A stretch of DNA of 64,000 bases from Bordetella parapertussis (GTDB taxonomy: Bacteria; Acidobacteriota; Terriglobia; Bryobacterales; Bryobacteraceae). A program made the translations under genes and the position numbers. Below the pieces are notes generated by a model. The model was given only the letters and a program-made list of their open reading frames with translations. It searched no databases and was not told the DNA's origin. Shown one piece after another: positions 36,365 through 46,293 of the stretch. The stretch lies in assembly GCA_943328975.2 (NCBI GenBank), contig CALQCC020000023.1, positions 1 through 64,000 of the forward strand, in the 5' to 3' direction. Each line of letters starts with the position of its first letter. Within the stretch, counting starts at the first letter, position 1.

Positions 36365-37744
36365 CTAAAACTGAAAATACAAAAACGGCGTTGGCACTCC
36401 CGCCAACAGAACCCCGAGACATACAGCAAACAGTATCGCGAGACCGACTGTCGCCTGCCGGCTCAGCGGATGCGCAAACTCCCAGGTATTCTTCCCGAAA
36501 TGGGCCAGCCACGCAGCCAGCACCAACCCAACCAGGCCTTGCACGGCGTAGATCACGGTCCCGTCGTCTTGCCCGCCTCTGCCGGCCATCGCTTTTAGCC
36601 AGGTCCAGGCATCGGTCACCGTGGTGGCCCGGAAAAAGACCCAGCCGATCACAACCAGCAGGAAAGTTCCGCCCCGACGAGCCCACACCGGCAACGATGC
36701 AGTCAGACCACCGCTGGCTCGTTCGGCCCAGAGCAGCGCGCCGTGATACCCCCCCCAGATCACAAACGTCCAGTTGGCCCCGTGCCACAGCCCACCCAGG
36801 AGCATGGTCAGCATCAGATTGCGGAACACCGCCACGGCCGAACCGCGATTGCCACCTAGCGGAATATACAGGTAGTCTCGTAACACCGAAGACAGCGAGA
36901 TGTGCCAGCGCCGCCAGAAATCCGCGATGCTTACCGCGCGGTACGGACTGTTGAAGTTCTGCGGCAACCGGAGCCCAAATAGATACCCCAAGCCAACCGC
37001 CATATCGCTGTAGCCCGAAAAATCGAAATAGAGCTGGTAAGAATACCCCAGCGCGCAAATCCACGACGTCGCCAGCGTAAGCGTTTCGGGAGCCAGCAGC
37101 ATCGGGTCAATCCACCGCGCCAGCGTATCGGCCACGCATACCTTCTTGGCCAAGCCCAGTATGAAGAAATACCAGCCCCTGTCTTTCCAGTCCGCTCTCT
37201 GGGGGGAATTCAAGTTATCCAAATCCCCTTCGATCTCGCGGAAACGGACAATCGGCCCGGCCACCAGTTGAGGAAACAGAGACACGTAACTGATGAACTC
37301 CATGACGTTGCGCGTGGGCTGGATCACCCCCCGGTAGCAATCGACGATATAAGTGATGGTGTGAAAGGTGTAGAAGGAAATGCCCACCGGCAAAATGATG
37401 TCCAGCATGGGGAAACTCGTTCCAAACAGCGAGTTCGATGTGCCCCTGATAAAGTCGGCGTATTTGAAGAAACCAAGTAAACCCAGATCGAACGTCACCG
37501 GGATGACCATGCAGAGCCGCCGCTGCAAGGGAGTTCGGGCTCGTTCCATGAACCGGCCCGCGGCGTAACTGACCAGCGTGGACAGAGCCATTAATGCGCA
37601 ATAGCGCACGCTGAAGAAGGAATAGAAGACGTACCCGGTAACGCCCAGCCACGCATACCGCTGGTTCTTAGTCCGCAGCATCCAAAACACGGTGTAGACC
37701 ACCGGGAGAAAGAGAAGTAGAAAACCGAGACTATTAAAGAGCAT
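36365..37744 (-). CDS. MBOAT-family O-acyltransferase (AlgI-like)
   Basis: The 459-aa integral membrane protein has the AlgI/DltB layout: VPVVYTVFWMLRTKNQRYAWL-like N-terminus, PVGISFYTFHTITYIVD, and NFNSPYRAVSIADFWRRWHIS. The invariant His is in LWHGANWTFVIWGGYHG. It transfers acetyl groups across the membrane to its SGNH partner encoded 8 bp downstream. The pair probably O-acetylates a secreted polysaccharide; no glycan synthase genes are in the window, so the target is unknown. Confidence 0.93.
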   Translation of the reverse strand: MLFNSLGFLLLFLPVVYTVFWMLRTKNQRYAWLGVTGYVFYSFFSVRYCALMALSTLVSYAAGRFMERARTPLQRRLCMVIPVTFDLGLLGFFKYADFIRGTSNSLFGTSFPMLDIILPVGISFYTFHTITYIVDCYRGVIQPTRNVMEFISYVSLFPQLVAGPIVRFREIEGDLDNLNSPQRADWKDRGWYFFILGLAKKVCVADTLARWIDPMLLAPETLTLATSWICALGYSYQLYFDFSGYSDMAVGLGYLFGLRLPQNFNSPYRAVSIADFWRRWHISLSSVLRDYLYIPLGGNRGSAVAVFRNLMLTMLLGGLWHGANWTFVIWGGYHGALLWAERASGGLTASLPVWARRGGTFLLVVIGWVFFRATTVTDAWTWLKAMAGRGGQDDGTVIYAVQGLVGLVLAAWLAHFGKNTWEFAHPLSRQATVGLAILFAVCLGVLLAGVPTPFLYFQF

Positions 37745-38185
37745 GTGTCAGACGGCGCGAGCCAGAACCCTACGCCACAGCTTCCAGCGTGCGACTCGGA
37801 ACATCCTCCCAGCCATCCCGAGTCCCACCGCTTGAAGCACTTTTGTAGACCGATGCGAAATTCGCGTGCATCCGTGAACAACCCGGCTCCGGATACAACT
37901 GCACAAACATTTGAGCGACCATTCTGCCCCGCAAACCTCTGCAAGTACGCGCCAGCTCTGTGGCTGTTTGCGATGTGCAAGCTTCGCAGCTAAGGCCGGT
38001 TGCCCCACACGATACTTCGTTTCTGTTTTCGAACTCCGACATTCGGTTCTTCAGTATCGGACAGACAGCCCAACTTACCAAGACCTACGGGGAGGGTTTA
38101 CCGAGACTCATTTGGGGGTATCCGACTCCCCCCTCGCGTCGCCCGGAAATTGGTAGCGGTATCATGACAGTGTCGACACGAAGTA
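37745..38185. other. 441-bp intergenic region, no gene recognised
   Basis: It lies between the divergent MBOAT gene and the 38186 gene. A minus-strand frame of 103 codons (37770-38081) shows no motif, signal or ribosome-binding site. A small GC hairpin (GGGGG...CCCCC near 38113-38134) and a TGTCGACA palindrome near 38170 are visible. It should hold promoters for both flanking genes. Confidence 0.5.
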
Positions 38186-39766
38186 ATGAAGCTCCTGCTG
38201 TTCCTAGCTGCTCCGCTGCTGGCTTTGGCCGCCACTTCGGACTTCCGATTGGACCGCACCCCCGTCGCTGGCGGTGCCGAGCTTCTCACTGTCTTCGCGA
38301 CGGTCCCCGACCAGCCCGAACAGGTCCCCCTCATCAGCTTCCTGCGCGACACCCTGGGCGACTCCGACCCCGCCAATGACCGTCTGCGCTATATCTGGAC
38401 CCTGACCTCCGCCAGCCCCACGCTGCTCCAGCGAGCTGCGGGTGCCATCCCGTTTTTCTACTTCCGCCCCAATCTAGGCAAGAACGCCGACGAAACCCCG
38501 AAGTCGGTCATCGACCTGGGCAACACGTCGACCATCGTCTGGAATTCCATTGCCCAACAGGTCGCACAAGTCGCCGCCATCGATTCCAAGGGCGCACTCA
38601 TCCGCGCCTCCACGCGCCGCTATCGCACGAACTTGGGAGATCGCCGACGCGGCCATCTTATGGCCGGACTTGCTGTGGTGTCGCAACTGGAAGACGTCCC
38701 TGAAATCCGCGAATCGCTCAGCGAAGCCGAACTACTGGAAATCCAGGCCCGTATGAATCTCGCCGGCCAAACGCTGGGCGGCCTGGTGACCGCCGACAAA
38801 CTGTCTGACGCCTATTTCACCCAACGCACCCGCGCGCAGGAAACTCGCGGCCACAACTGGGAACTGCTCCGCCAGCGCGCCGAAGCCAACGGCCTCTATT
38901 TCGACCCGATGAGCCTGGGCAACTCGCCCACTCACGCCCTGTTGTGGATCGCGCGCGAGGACACCTACGACGCCAAACATCCCTTCGATTCCAAGTTCCT
39001 CGGCATCTCCAATCCCTATTCCGACAACCGGGTCATGCTGTGGTCCGGCATCACCATCACCCGCTACTTTGATTCCACCGGTCGCCAAGTAGACGCCGCC
39101 ACGCCCGGAGCGATTGCACGCGAACTGATCCCGCTGGCCCTCTACGGTCTCGATTACCCGAAAGTCCCGCTGCTGCTGGTCGACTTCCGCAACACCTACG
39201 CGCCCAAACGCCGTGAGATGGTGGCCCGCGCCACTTCCGACATCGTCACAGGCATCATCGGATATTCCAAGTGGGGCAACTGGCCCTACATGGCGGGTTC
39301 TTTCGTGTGGAATTTCACCACCACCCGCCGCGGCCGCGCCGGTAACGGCCAGCAGCGCCTCAAAGCCTACGCCGAAGTCCGCCGCTGGCTCACGCTCGAC
39401 CGTCACCTTCCAACGGAACTCCGCCGTGACCTACAAGAGCGACTCGAAGTCCTGGGCGTGAACCCGCTCGATCAAAGCGTCTTCAGCGAACTCCAGATCG
39501 CCCAACGCCAGTACACCGCCCTACTCAAATACGCCGCTGATCCGAAGGGTCTCACCGCCCGCGTGGAACGCGACCGCAACTCCGAACTCACCACTTACGA
39601 ACACCACCACGCCGCCCGCACCGGCTTCGTTCTAGCCCGCATCGCGACGCTGGGCATCTACAAACATCACGAATCCGAACACGGCCCCGCACTTGCCATT
39701 GCCCTAGATCAACGCCGCCGCCAAGAACCGGCCCTCGCGTCCAATCCCCATGTCGCAGGTAACTAA
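38186..39766 (+). CDS. Secreted protein of unknown function
   Basis: The 526-aa protein has a signal peptide (MKLLLFLAAPLLALAA) and then SDFRLDRTPVAGGAELLTVF. No recognised domain. Visible features include FLRDTLGDSDPANDRLRYIW, a helical centre rich in Arg/Glu, KVPLLLVDFRNTYAPKRREM, and a C-terminal TYEHHHAARTGFVLA. The His cluster EHHH might bind metal. Its last 17 bases overlap the next gene, a secreted phosphodiesterase, so the two are co-expressed and probably act in one process outside the cytoplasm. Confidence 0.75.
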   Translation: MKLLLFLAAPLLALAATSDFRLDRTPVAGGAELLTVFATVPDQPEQVPLISFLRDTLGDSDPANDRLRYIWTLTSASPTLLQRAAGAIPFFYFRPNLGKNADETPKSVIDLGNTSTIVWNSIAQQVAQVAAIDSKGALIRASTRRYRTNLGDRRRGHLMAGLAVVSQLEDVPEIRESLSEAELLEIQARMNLAGQTLGGLVTADKLSDAYFTQRTRAQETRGHNWELLRQRAEANGLYFDPMSLGNSPTHALLWIAREDTYDAKHPFDSKFLGISNPYSDNRVMLWSGITITRYFDSTGRQVDAATPGAIARELIPLALYGLDYPKVPLLLVDFRNTYAPKRREMVARATSDIVTGIIGYSKWGNWPYMAGSFVWNFTTTRRGRAGNGQQRLKAYAEVRRWLTLDRHLPTELRRDLQERLEVLGVNPLDQSVFSELQIAQRQYTALLKYAADPKGLTARVERDRNSELTTYEHHHAARTGFVLARIATLGIYKHHESEHGPALAIALDQRRRQEPALASNPHVAGN

Positions 39767-42035
39767 CGCGCCGCACGCGCTTCTGCGTGCCGTGTCGAGA
39801 CTCTCTCGCCACCTGCTACTGCTGGCCGTCATCCCCTTATCTGCCGAAACCACCCGTGTCGTCGTTCTGAAAATCGACGGCCTCCCGCCGAAGGCCTTGG
39901 CCGCGAACCATCTCCCGAACATTGAAAAAGTCTTCGCCCAAAGTGGCACCACGTTAGACAACTTCTACACGCGCGGCCTCAGCATCTCTGCCCCTTCGTG
40001 GTCTCTGCTAGACACCGGACGTCCGCTGCAAATCCGCGGCAACGTGGAATACGATCGCTACACGCTCCGCCCCTACGACTACCTCAACTTCGTCCCCTTC
40101 TATTTCAGTGCCGCCACTGCCGGACGCGTCGACATGCGCGGGGTGGAACTGCTCGACGAACTCGGTATCCCGCTCTTGCTAGACCGGTTCCCGGTCCGCG
40201 AACGCCACCAATCCTTTCAACTCCTGCAACGCGGCGTCCGCTGGGACTCCCTGAAATCCGCGCTCAAACGCTTCGTCGCCAAAGCCCCCGGCGACCTGCT
40301 CGACGAATGGATCGTCGGCATGTCCATCGGCAACTCCCTCAACCGCCAGTTCGAACAGGACCTCCTGACCGCGCTCAAGAATCCCAAGCTCCGCTACCTC
40401 GACATCTTCACCGGCGAATACGACCACGTCGCGCACCTCACCAACGACCCCGTCTCTCAACGCCATCAACTCGAAGAACTCGACGGCTTCGTAGGCCGCG
40501 TCTGGACCGCGATCCAGCAAACTCCGCAAGCCGCCACCACAGCGTTAATCCTGGTCTCGGATCACGGGATGAATACTAGCCCCGAAGTCTTCAGCCAAGG
40601 CTACAACCTGGTCGACTGGTTCAACAGCAAGTCCGGCGGAGCCCACCACGTCCTCACCAACCGCCATCCTCTTTCCGAATTCAAAGTGCGCGGCCTCGAC
40701 CCCTTCGTCTCCGCCGTGGTCACGCCCACTACGCAGTCCGGCTACCTGAACGGTCAAGGCGATCAATACCCCACCGTCATGCTCGACCTGGACGGCAACG
40801 AACGCGCCAGCATCGGCCTGCGCAACAGTACCCTGAATACGCTCCATATTTTGCTCGACCAACTTACGCGCCGCACGCTCTCCGGTGCCGTCCGCGTGCA
40901 GACGATCAACGCCTTCATGGAACTACTAGAAACCATCCGCGAACCGTGGACCGCCGATCTAGCCGATCTCAATCGCCAACTCACCGCCCTTGATCCGCAA
41001 ATCGCGGAGCTTCGCAAAGCTGTCGCGGCCCAGCCTAAGAAGTGGACCAAGGAACAAATCGCGCGGGAACTGAATCGCGACGCCACACGAGTGGCCCGCA
41101 AGCTCGCCATCCTCGAAGAGGATCGCCGCGACTACGCCCTCTACATAGCGACCATCCAGCGCTTGCTCAAGCTCACGCCCGCCGATTTCGATCCTGGCAA
41201 GTTCAAGCTCACCGATGTCATCCCGGCCCGCTCGCTGGGTCCGTCCAATTCGCTGTGGGACTTGCAGAACTACGTCACCGCTCCCGGTGCCCAAGGCTTC
41301 GTGCTCACCCCCGACGGCAAGTTCGATTGGGAACACAGCTTCACCCGTGTGAACTACTTCGAGACCATCCAAGGCATCAACGTCCGCAACAACGTCCAGT
41401 CCGCCGTCGCCGCGCGTCCCGTCGACTTCGTCGCTGTAAATACGCGCGAAGGTATCTGGCTCTATCACGACGAAGAACACCAGGCCTTGCTCACAGGCGG
41501 CAGTTACCTCCCCGTCGCACACCTGAAAGCCGCACGCGATGGATCCATCACCTACGAACGCAGCCCCTGGGGCCCAGGCTTCCCGCTCGCTTATTTCGAG
41601 GACCCCAATCTAGCCGTCCCCACCAGTTGGCTCGCCGATCCCCATACCGACCAGGAGTGGCTCGCCGCCACGCATAAGACGCGCTACTCCAACGCGATCA
41701 TCGGACTCACCACGCAACTCACCCCGGCCACCGCCAGCAACGACTACCAACAACGCAAGAGCGACCTCCGCCGCACCGACCTCCTAGTGCTAGCGAGCGA
41801 CCACTGGAACTTCAACGTACGCGGCTTCAACCCAGGCGGCAACCACGGATCGTTCTTCCGCGAATCCACCCACTCCGTCCTCATGTTCGCCGGCGGCCCA
41901 CAAACCGGCATCCCCGCCGCCGCCCACATCACCACGCCCTACGACAGCCTAAGCTTCCTGCCCACAGTGCTGAACCTAATGAACCACCCCGAGCCCGACC
42001 TCCCAGGCCCAGTAATCCAGGAACTGTCCCACTAA
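39750..42035 (+). CDS. Secreted alkaline-phosphatase-superfamily phosphodiesterase
   Basis: The 761-aa protein has a signal peptide (LLLLAVIPLSA) and a type I phosphodiesterase/NPP-like domain. Metal-binding Asp43 is in VVLKIDGLP. The nucleophile region is SISAPSWSLLDTGRP (80-91), with EYDHVAHL and LVSDHGMNTSPEV further on. A late GGNHGSFFRESTHS block supplies His ligands. A long central insert (about 420-640) with a coiled-coil-like stretch splits the catalytic core, giving a protein longer than typical NPP enzymes (400-500 aa). It may hydrolyse phosphodiesters or release phosphoglycerol; the substrate is unknown. Coupled by overlap to the 38186 gene. Confidence 0.82.
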   Translation: MSQVTNAPHALLRAVSRLSRHLLLLAVIPLSAETTRVVVLKIDGLPPKALAANHLPNIEKVFAQSGTTLDNFYTRGLSISAPSWSLLDTGRPLQIRGNVEYDRYTLRPYDYLNFVPFYFSAATAGRVDMRGVELLDELGIPLLLDRFPVRERHQSFQLLQRGVRWDSLKSALKRFVAKAPGDLLDEWIVGMSIGNSLNRQFEQDLLTALKNPKLRYLDIFTGEYDHVAHLTNDPVSQRHQLEELDGFVGRVWTAIQQTPQAATTALILVSDHGMNTSPEVFSQGYNLVDWFNSKSGGAHHVLTNRHPLSEFKVRGLDPFVSAVVTPTTQSGYLNGQGDQYPTVMLDLDGNERASIGLRNSTLNTLHILLDQLTRRTLSGAVRVQTINAFMELLETIREPWTADLADLNRQLTALDPQIAELRKAVAAQPKKWTKEQIARELNRDATRVARKLAILEEDRRDYALYIATIQRLLKLTPADFDPGKFKLTDVIPARSLGPSNSLWDLQNYVTAPGAQGFVLTPDGKFDWEHSFTRVNYFETIQGINVRNNVQSAVAARPVDFVAVNTREGIWLYHDEEHQALLTGGSYLPVAHLKAARDGSITYERSPWGPGFPLAYFEDPNLAVPTSWLADPHTDQEWLAATHKTRYSNAIIGLTTQLTPATASNDYQQRKSDLRRTDLLVLASDHWNFNVRGFNPGGNHGSFFRESTHSVLMFAGGPQTGIPAAAHITTPYDSLSFLPTVLNLMNHPEPDLPGPVIQELSH

Positions 42036-42089
42036 CCGCCTCCGGCCGTGCTCGACTCTTCCGCCCACGTTAAACTAAGTCCGTACCCC

Positions 42090-42836
42090 GTGAACCAAGA
42101 CCAACTCCGCACCCTCCTAGACCAAGTCCGCAGCGGAGCCGTCGACACCGACGCCGCCATCGAACGCCTCCGCCACATGCCCTTCGAGGACCTGGGCTTC
42201 GCAAAGGTCGATCATCACCGCGCCCTCCGCCACGGCATCCCCGAAGTTGTCTTCGGCCTAGGCAAGACTCCGCATCAAGTCTCCGCGATAGTAGCGTCCC
42301 TGTTAACGCGCTCCCCCAACGTCTTAGTAACAAGAGCCACAGAAGAAACCGCCAAGCGCATCCTATCCGAAATCCCCGACGCCGAACACTTCCCCGCCAG
42401 CGGAGCCATCCGCGTCTGGCGCGACCGCACGCTGCAAGGCAAAGGCAAAATCGCCATAGCCTGCGCCGGCACCAGCGACCTCCCCGTGGCCGAAGAAGCG
42501 CAAGTGACCGCGGAAGTTATGGGCAACGAAATCGACGTGATCAACGACGTGGGAGTAGCCGGCATCCACCGCCTGATGCTCCATCGCGAGCGTCTGGCCG
42601 AAGCCCGAGTAGTCATCGTCTGCGCCGGCATGGAAGGCGCGCTGCCCAGCGTAATCGGCGGCCTGGTAGCCGCCCCCGTGATCGCAGTCCCCACCAGCGT
42701 AGGCTACGGGGCGAGCTTCCAAGGCCTGGCCGCATTGCTCGGAATGCTGAACAGCTGCGCCAGCAACGTGACGGTCGTGAACATCGACAACGGCTTCGGT
42801 GCCGGCTACGCCGCGAGTTTGATGAACCGGCTATAA
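42090..42836 (+). CDS. larB: Nickel-pincer cofactor biosynthesis protein LarB
   Basis: The 248-aa protein matches LarB, which carboxylates and hydrolyses nicotinic acid adenine dinucleotide as the first step to the Ni-pincer cofactor of lactate racemase-type enzymes. Landmarks: [48 protein letters not shown] and the AIR-carboxylase-like end [17 protein letters not shown] 42090 gives the usual [13 protein letters not shown] start; an ATG-like frame from 42048 would add 14 residues. No larC, larE or larA is in the window. Confidence 0.9.
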   Translation: MNQDQLRTLLDQVRSGAVDTDAAIERLRHMPFEDLGFAKVDHHRALRHGIPEVVFGLGKTPHQVSAIVASLLTRSPNVLVTRATEETAKRILSEIPDAEHFPASGAIRVWRDRTLQGKGKIAIACAGTSDLPVAEEAQVTAEVMGNEIDVINDVGVAGIHRLMLHRERLAEARVVIVCAGMEGALPSVIGGLVAAPVIAVPTSVGYGASFQGLAALLGMLNSCASNVTVVNIDNGFGAGYAASLMNRL

Positions 42837-42837
42837 C

Positions 42838-43101
42838 TCAACCGATGCCGTTAGTCGGCCCGCCGCGCGGCTTGACCCAGCCAAACCCTTCCGCAAGGAA
42901 GTAGCCACCAATCAGAATCGCGCAAACGGCCAGCGGAAGTTCCTCCCACCACTGCAGCGAGCCGTGCCGCAACGTGTGGATAACCTCGCCCGTTCGGTAG
43001 GCATTAACTCCGTCGTAGGTCATCCACAAACCCGCCACCAGCATCATCACTCCGAACAGTATGTTCTTGCGAGCAACTTGCTTCGCCGTGGGCAGGCTCA
43101 T
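42838..43101 (-). CDS. Small membrane protein, coupled to amidase
   Basis: The 87-aa protein starts at ATG 43101, overlapping the amidase TGA (ATGA). Two hydrophobic spans (ILFGVMMLVAGLWMTYDGV and LPLAVCAILIGGYFLAEGF) flank a polar loop containing RHGSLQWWEE. I do not recognise the family. Coupling suggests it is made with the amidase. Confidence 0.7.
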   Translation of the reverse strand: MSLPTAKQVARKNILFGVMMLVAGLWMTYDGVNAYRTGEVIHTLRHGSLQWWEELPLAVCAILIGGYFLAEGFGWVKPRGGPTNGIG

Positions 43102-44603
43102 CTTGCAGTCGCAACGGCGGGACGTTTCTTGCCGAACCCTGTTGCCTCTTCGAACGCATGCGCCATTTGCAGAACGCTGAAGTCTTCTTTGTTCCGACCG
43201 ACGATCTGCACGCCCACCGGCAGCCCTTCCGGCGTGAACCCGCCCGGCACCGAGGCCGCGGGATTCCCCGTCGCCGAGATGTACCAGCACGACTTCATCC
43301 AGTCGATGTAGCTATCGAACTTCACGCCCGCAAGCTCCTTCGGATACGGCGTGTTCACATCGAACGGAGGCAGCTGCGTCGTCGGCAGCACGAAGTATTC
43401 GTACTTTTCGAGGAACGCCTGAAAGCGCCGCCACAGCAACCCGTGCGCGACCTCCGCCCGAGCCACATCGTTCCCGCTCAAGCGCAGCCCTTCCTCGATC
43501 TCTTCTTTCAACACGTCCTTGAACGCAGTCGGATTCGCACGCAACCGCTCGCCATACGAGTTCGCGGTGTTCCATGCGCGCAGGACGCGGAAGACGACCT
43601 CCGCAGGAGCGAAGTCCGGCTCCGCTTCCTCCACGATGCACCCCAGCGATTCAAACGTCTTGCGATGCCCGTCCACCACAGCACGCACGCGCGGGTCGAA
43701 CGGTGCCCCACCCAGATCCTTGAACCACGCCACGCGCGCACCCTTGAAGCTTCGCCCCAACGGACGCGCGAAACTTTCCCCCGGCTCGTTGATCGACAGC
43801 GGAGCCCGTGAATCCGGCCCCGCGATCGCGCTCAGCCCCAGCGCAATATCCGCCACCGACCGTCCCAAACATCCCGAAGTGCTCAGCGTGAACCACGCGA
43901 ACCCCGCTTTCGGATTCGGCACGCGGCCCACCGAAGGCCGGAACCCAGCGACATTGCAGAACGCCGCAGGATTGCGCAACGAGCCACCCGTATCCGACCC
44001 GTCCGCCACCGGCACCATTCCGCATGCCAGAGCCACCGCAGCCCCGCCCGACGATCCGCCGCACGTCTTCGTCAAATCGTAAGGATTGTGCGTCGCGCCG
44101 AAGACCGTGTTGAACGTCTGCGAGCCCGAGCCAAACTCCGGCGTGTTGGTCTTGCCGATCGTGATCGCCCCAGCGCGATGCAGCCGCTCGACAATTAAAT
44201 CGTCGGCGGCGGGAATGTAGTCTTTGAACAGCGGCGATCCAAACGTAGTCCGGATGCCGCGCGTCTCCACCAGGTCCTTATGCGCGACGGGAAGTCCGTG
44301 CAGCGGACCCAGCTTCTCTTTGCGGGCCTGCATCTCGTCCGCCTTCGCAGCCGCCGCAGCAACCAACTCCGGCACAAGCGTCACGATCGCATTGACCTTC
44401 GGATTCACCAGCTCGATCTGCTTCAGATGCGCGGCCAGTGCTTCCCTGGCCGACAGCTTCTTCGTGCGAATCAGGCGGGCCATCTCCACCGCGCTCAGAA
44501 AACAAATCGAGGAATCGGCCACTTGTGCCTCCAATGCACTTTCGAGCAACGGCAAAGCAGCCAGCCCCAACACGACGCCACGACGTGTTGGGTTCTCGCT
44601 CAT
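43098..44603 (-). CDS. Amidase signature family hydrolase, exported
   Basis: The 501-aa enzyme has the Ser-cisSer-Lys triad of the amidase family: Lys109 in PVAHKDLV, cis-Ser184 in CGGSSGG and nucleophile Ser208 in SDTGGSLRNP. The N-terminus TRRGVVLGLAALPLLESALEA looks like a Tat-type signal, so it is probably exported folded. Substrates in this family range from amides to glutamyl-tRNA; export and operon partners argue against a GatA role. It lies 9 bp after the secreted 304-aa protein. Confidence 0.9.
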   Translation of the reverse strand: MSENPTRRGVVLGLAALPLLESALEAQVADSSICFLSAVEMARLIRTKKLSAREALAAHLKQIELVNPKVNAIVTLVPELVAAAAAKADEMQARKEKLGPLHGLPVAHKDLVETRGIRTTFGSPLFKDYIPAADDLIVERLHRAGAITIGKTNTPEFGSGSQTFNTVFGATHNPYDLTKTCGGSSGGAAVALACGMVPVADGSDTGGSLRNPAAFCNVAGFRPSVGRVPNPKAGFAWFTLSTSGCLGRSVADIALGLSAIAGPDSRAPLSINEPGESFARPLGRSFKGARVAWFKDLGGAPFDPRVRAVVDGHRKTFESLGCIVEEAEPDFAPAEVVFRVLRAWNTANSYGERLRANPTAFKDVLKEEIEEGLRLSGNDVARAEVAHGLLWRRFQAFLEKYEYFVLPTTQLPPFDVNTPYPKELAGVKFDSYIDWMKSCWYISATGNPAASVPGGFTPEGLPVGVQIVGRNKEDFSVLQMAHAFEEATGFGKKRPAVATAR

Positions 44604-44612
44604 ATAAAACGC

Positions 44613-45527
44613 CTAGTGTTTGCCCATGTCGACTTCGCCTTCGATGCAGGCGAATTCTAGATGCTCGAAATCCTTGTCCAGAATGCGGCTGTAGAAGAAC
44701 GAAATCGTCCACGGACGTGTATAGACTTTGGGATCTTCGATGGTCGCTTCATAGCGGAGATTGTTCGAATCGACGGGAGTGATCCGCTCCACCACATGAA
44801 TCGCATCGCTATGGAAGTTGGCCGATTGATCCAACCATGTACGACCCACTTGGTTCGTCACATCGATCACCAGCGTGTCGCCTTCCCAATGGCCGCGCGA
44901 GTCGCCTTCGAACAACTTCACGTTCGCCGCCACGTGCGGACGTCCATCCATGGGGATGATCCGGAACGCGTGCATGAACTCCCAAGTCATCACCACCGAA
45001 TCCGGCGTCTGCAGAATGCGCAGTCCGAACGGCGTGTACATCTGGTGCGGGAACCCGCCCATGAAGCAATGCGCGTCCGACTCTTCCACCATGTGGTTCT
45101 CGGAAAGATCGATCTGCTTCTGCCGAGCCCACGGCTGATACGGGATCACGCCATCGGCGGGATCAATAATGACGCCGGCCGTACGCGGAATCTGTGTCTT
45201 CGGATGTCCGTCGGTCTTTTCCACCGAATACATCGACATGGAATTGCCCGCGGTTCGCTGCGACCATGCGCCTTGCAAGTCGGGCTTACCGTCCGGCAAA
45301 CGCACGATGGGTCCGCCCTTCACTTCTTGCGGCGATACATAAGGGTTACCGTTCAACAGAGGGTTAACCGGCGCCCCGCCCCGTCCACCACCCGGAGGTC
45401 CACCCGGACCGCCTTTGCCTTGTCCGCCACCGGGTCCGCCACCAGGCGCCCCAGCAGGAGGTTGAGCCACCACCGTGCCTACCGCGATGAAAAGTGCGGA
45501 TGCTGCGATCAAAAATTTAGCGGCCAT
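44613..45527 (-). CDS. Secreted protein of Solibacter-type family, Gly/Pro-rich
   Basis: The 304-aa protein starts at ATG 45527 (eight-residue upstream extension possible). A signal peptide is followed by a Gly/Pro linker and a domain with RLPDGKPDLQGAWSQ, IIDPADGVIPYQPWA, GDSRGHWEGDTLVIDV, SDAIHVVERIT and YEATIEDPKVYTRPW. The next gene upstream encodes a paralogue. These motifs mark a secreted family of unknown function that is abundant in Acidobacteriota. The two genes overlap by 11 bp. Confidence 0.82.
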   Translation of the reverse strand: MAAKFLIAASALFIAVGTVVAQPPAGAPGGGPGGGQGKGGPGGPPGGGRGGAPVNPLLNGNPYVSPQEVKGGPIVRLPDGKPDLQGAWSQRTAGNSMSMYSVEKTDGHPKTQIPRTAGVIIDPADGVIPYQPWARQKQIDLSENHMVEESDAHCFMGGFPHQMYTPFGLRILQTPDSVVMTWEFMHAFRIIPMDGRPHVAANVKLFEGDSRGHWEGDTLVIDVTNQVGRTWLDQSANFHSDAIHVVERITPVDSNNLRYEATIEDPKVYTRPWTISFFYSRILDKDFEHLEFACIEGEVDMGKH

Positions 45528-46293
45528 GTTCAGGATCCTTCTTGTCACCAACGGTAAACGTCGGGCCTTCCTTCATCGCGTAGCATTCGTATTCCATGAT
45601 CTGGAAATTCTTCTCGGTGTGCAGCGCCAGAGGCAAGCTGATCTTGAACGGTTTGGTCAGCACCGTCGGATCGGTGATCGTTGCTTCGTAGCTGATCGTC
45701 TCAGGACCCGTGCGTGTGAAACGTTCCACTACATGCATCGCCGAACTATGCAGAGATCCCGCGCCGTCCAACCAAGTCATGTCGTTGAAGTCCGCCACGT
45801 CCACCACCAGCGTGTCGCCCTCCCACTTGCCGCGGGAATCGCCCAACCATAGGTCGAGTCCATCCAAATGTTCGCCACCCATATTGATATTGCGAACCGT
45901 GTGAACGTACTGCGAAAGCACCGCCATCACAGGCTGATTCGAGCCCTGCGCAATGCGGAACGGATAAGGAGAATACATCAAACGCGGAATGCCGGGCATC
46001 CAGCACTTGTTGACCGGATCAGAAGTCGCGCGTGTCGCCATCAACTGCTTTTTCTTCGCCAACGCCTCCGGCTTGTAAGGGATCTTGCCGTCAGCCGGTT
46101 CCACGATGACGTTCTTCCCGCCAATCTTGGCTGCTTCCAGGTCCGCGTCTACCTTACCGCGAACTTCCCAGATCCCATTGAGGTCCGGCTTGCCATCGGC
46201 CAACCGGGAGGGCTTGTATCCCCCCTTCGTCTGGCCCACGGCGGTGAGCGAAAGCGCCATGCAAACCGCGGCGCAAATCTTGAAACGACGCAT
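45517..46293 (-). CDS. Secreted protein of the same family as 44613-45527
   Basis: The 258-aa protein has a signal peptide (FKICAAVCMALSLTAVGQT) and the shared motifs RLADGKPDLNGIWEV, IVEPADGKIPYKPEA, GDSRGKWEGDTLVVDV, SSAMHVVERFT and YEATITDPTVLTKPF. A Cys in NKCWMPGIPRLMY aligns with HCFMGGFPHQMY of the neighbour. It lacks the Gly/Pro linker. It lies one base after a DUF6152 gene, a combination suggesting that DUF6152 and this family work together outside the cytoplasm. Function unknown. Confidence 0.82.
   Translation of the reverse strand: MRRFKICAAVCMALSLTAVGQTKGGYKPSRLADGKPDLNGIWEVRGKVDADLEAAKIGGKNVIVEPADGKIPYKPEALAKKKQLMATRATSDPVNKCWMPGIPRLMYSPYPFRIAQGSNQPVMAVLSQYVHTVRNINMGGEHLDGLDLWLGDSRGKWEGDTLVVDVADFNDMTWLDGAGSLHSSAMHVVERFTRTGPETISYEATITDPTVLTKPFKISLPLALHTEKNFQIMEYECYAMKEGPTFTVGDKKDPEHGR

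Noticed and set aside
36357-37064. N-terminal extension of the AlgJ-like frame over the MBOAT gene
   Set aside because: The extension overlaps the MBOAT gene in another frame and has no family similarity; ATG 36356 has AGGAG and a normal anchor.
37770-38081. 103-codon minus frame in the intergenic region
   Set aside because: No ribosome-binding site, no recognisable motif, Cys-rich odd composition; retained only as a note in the intergenic entry.
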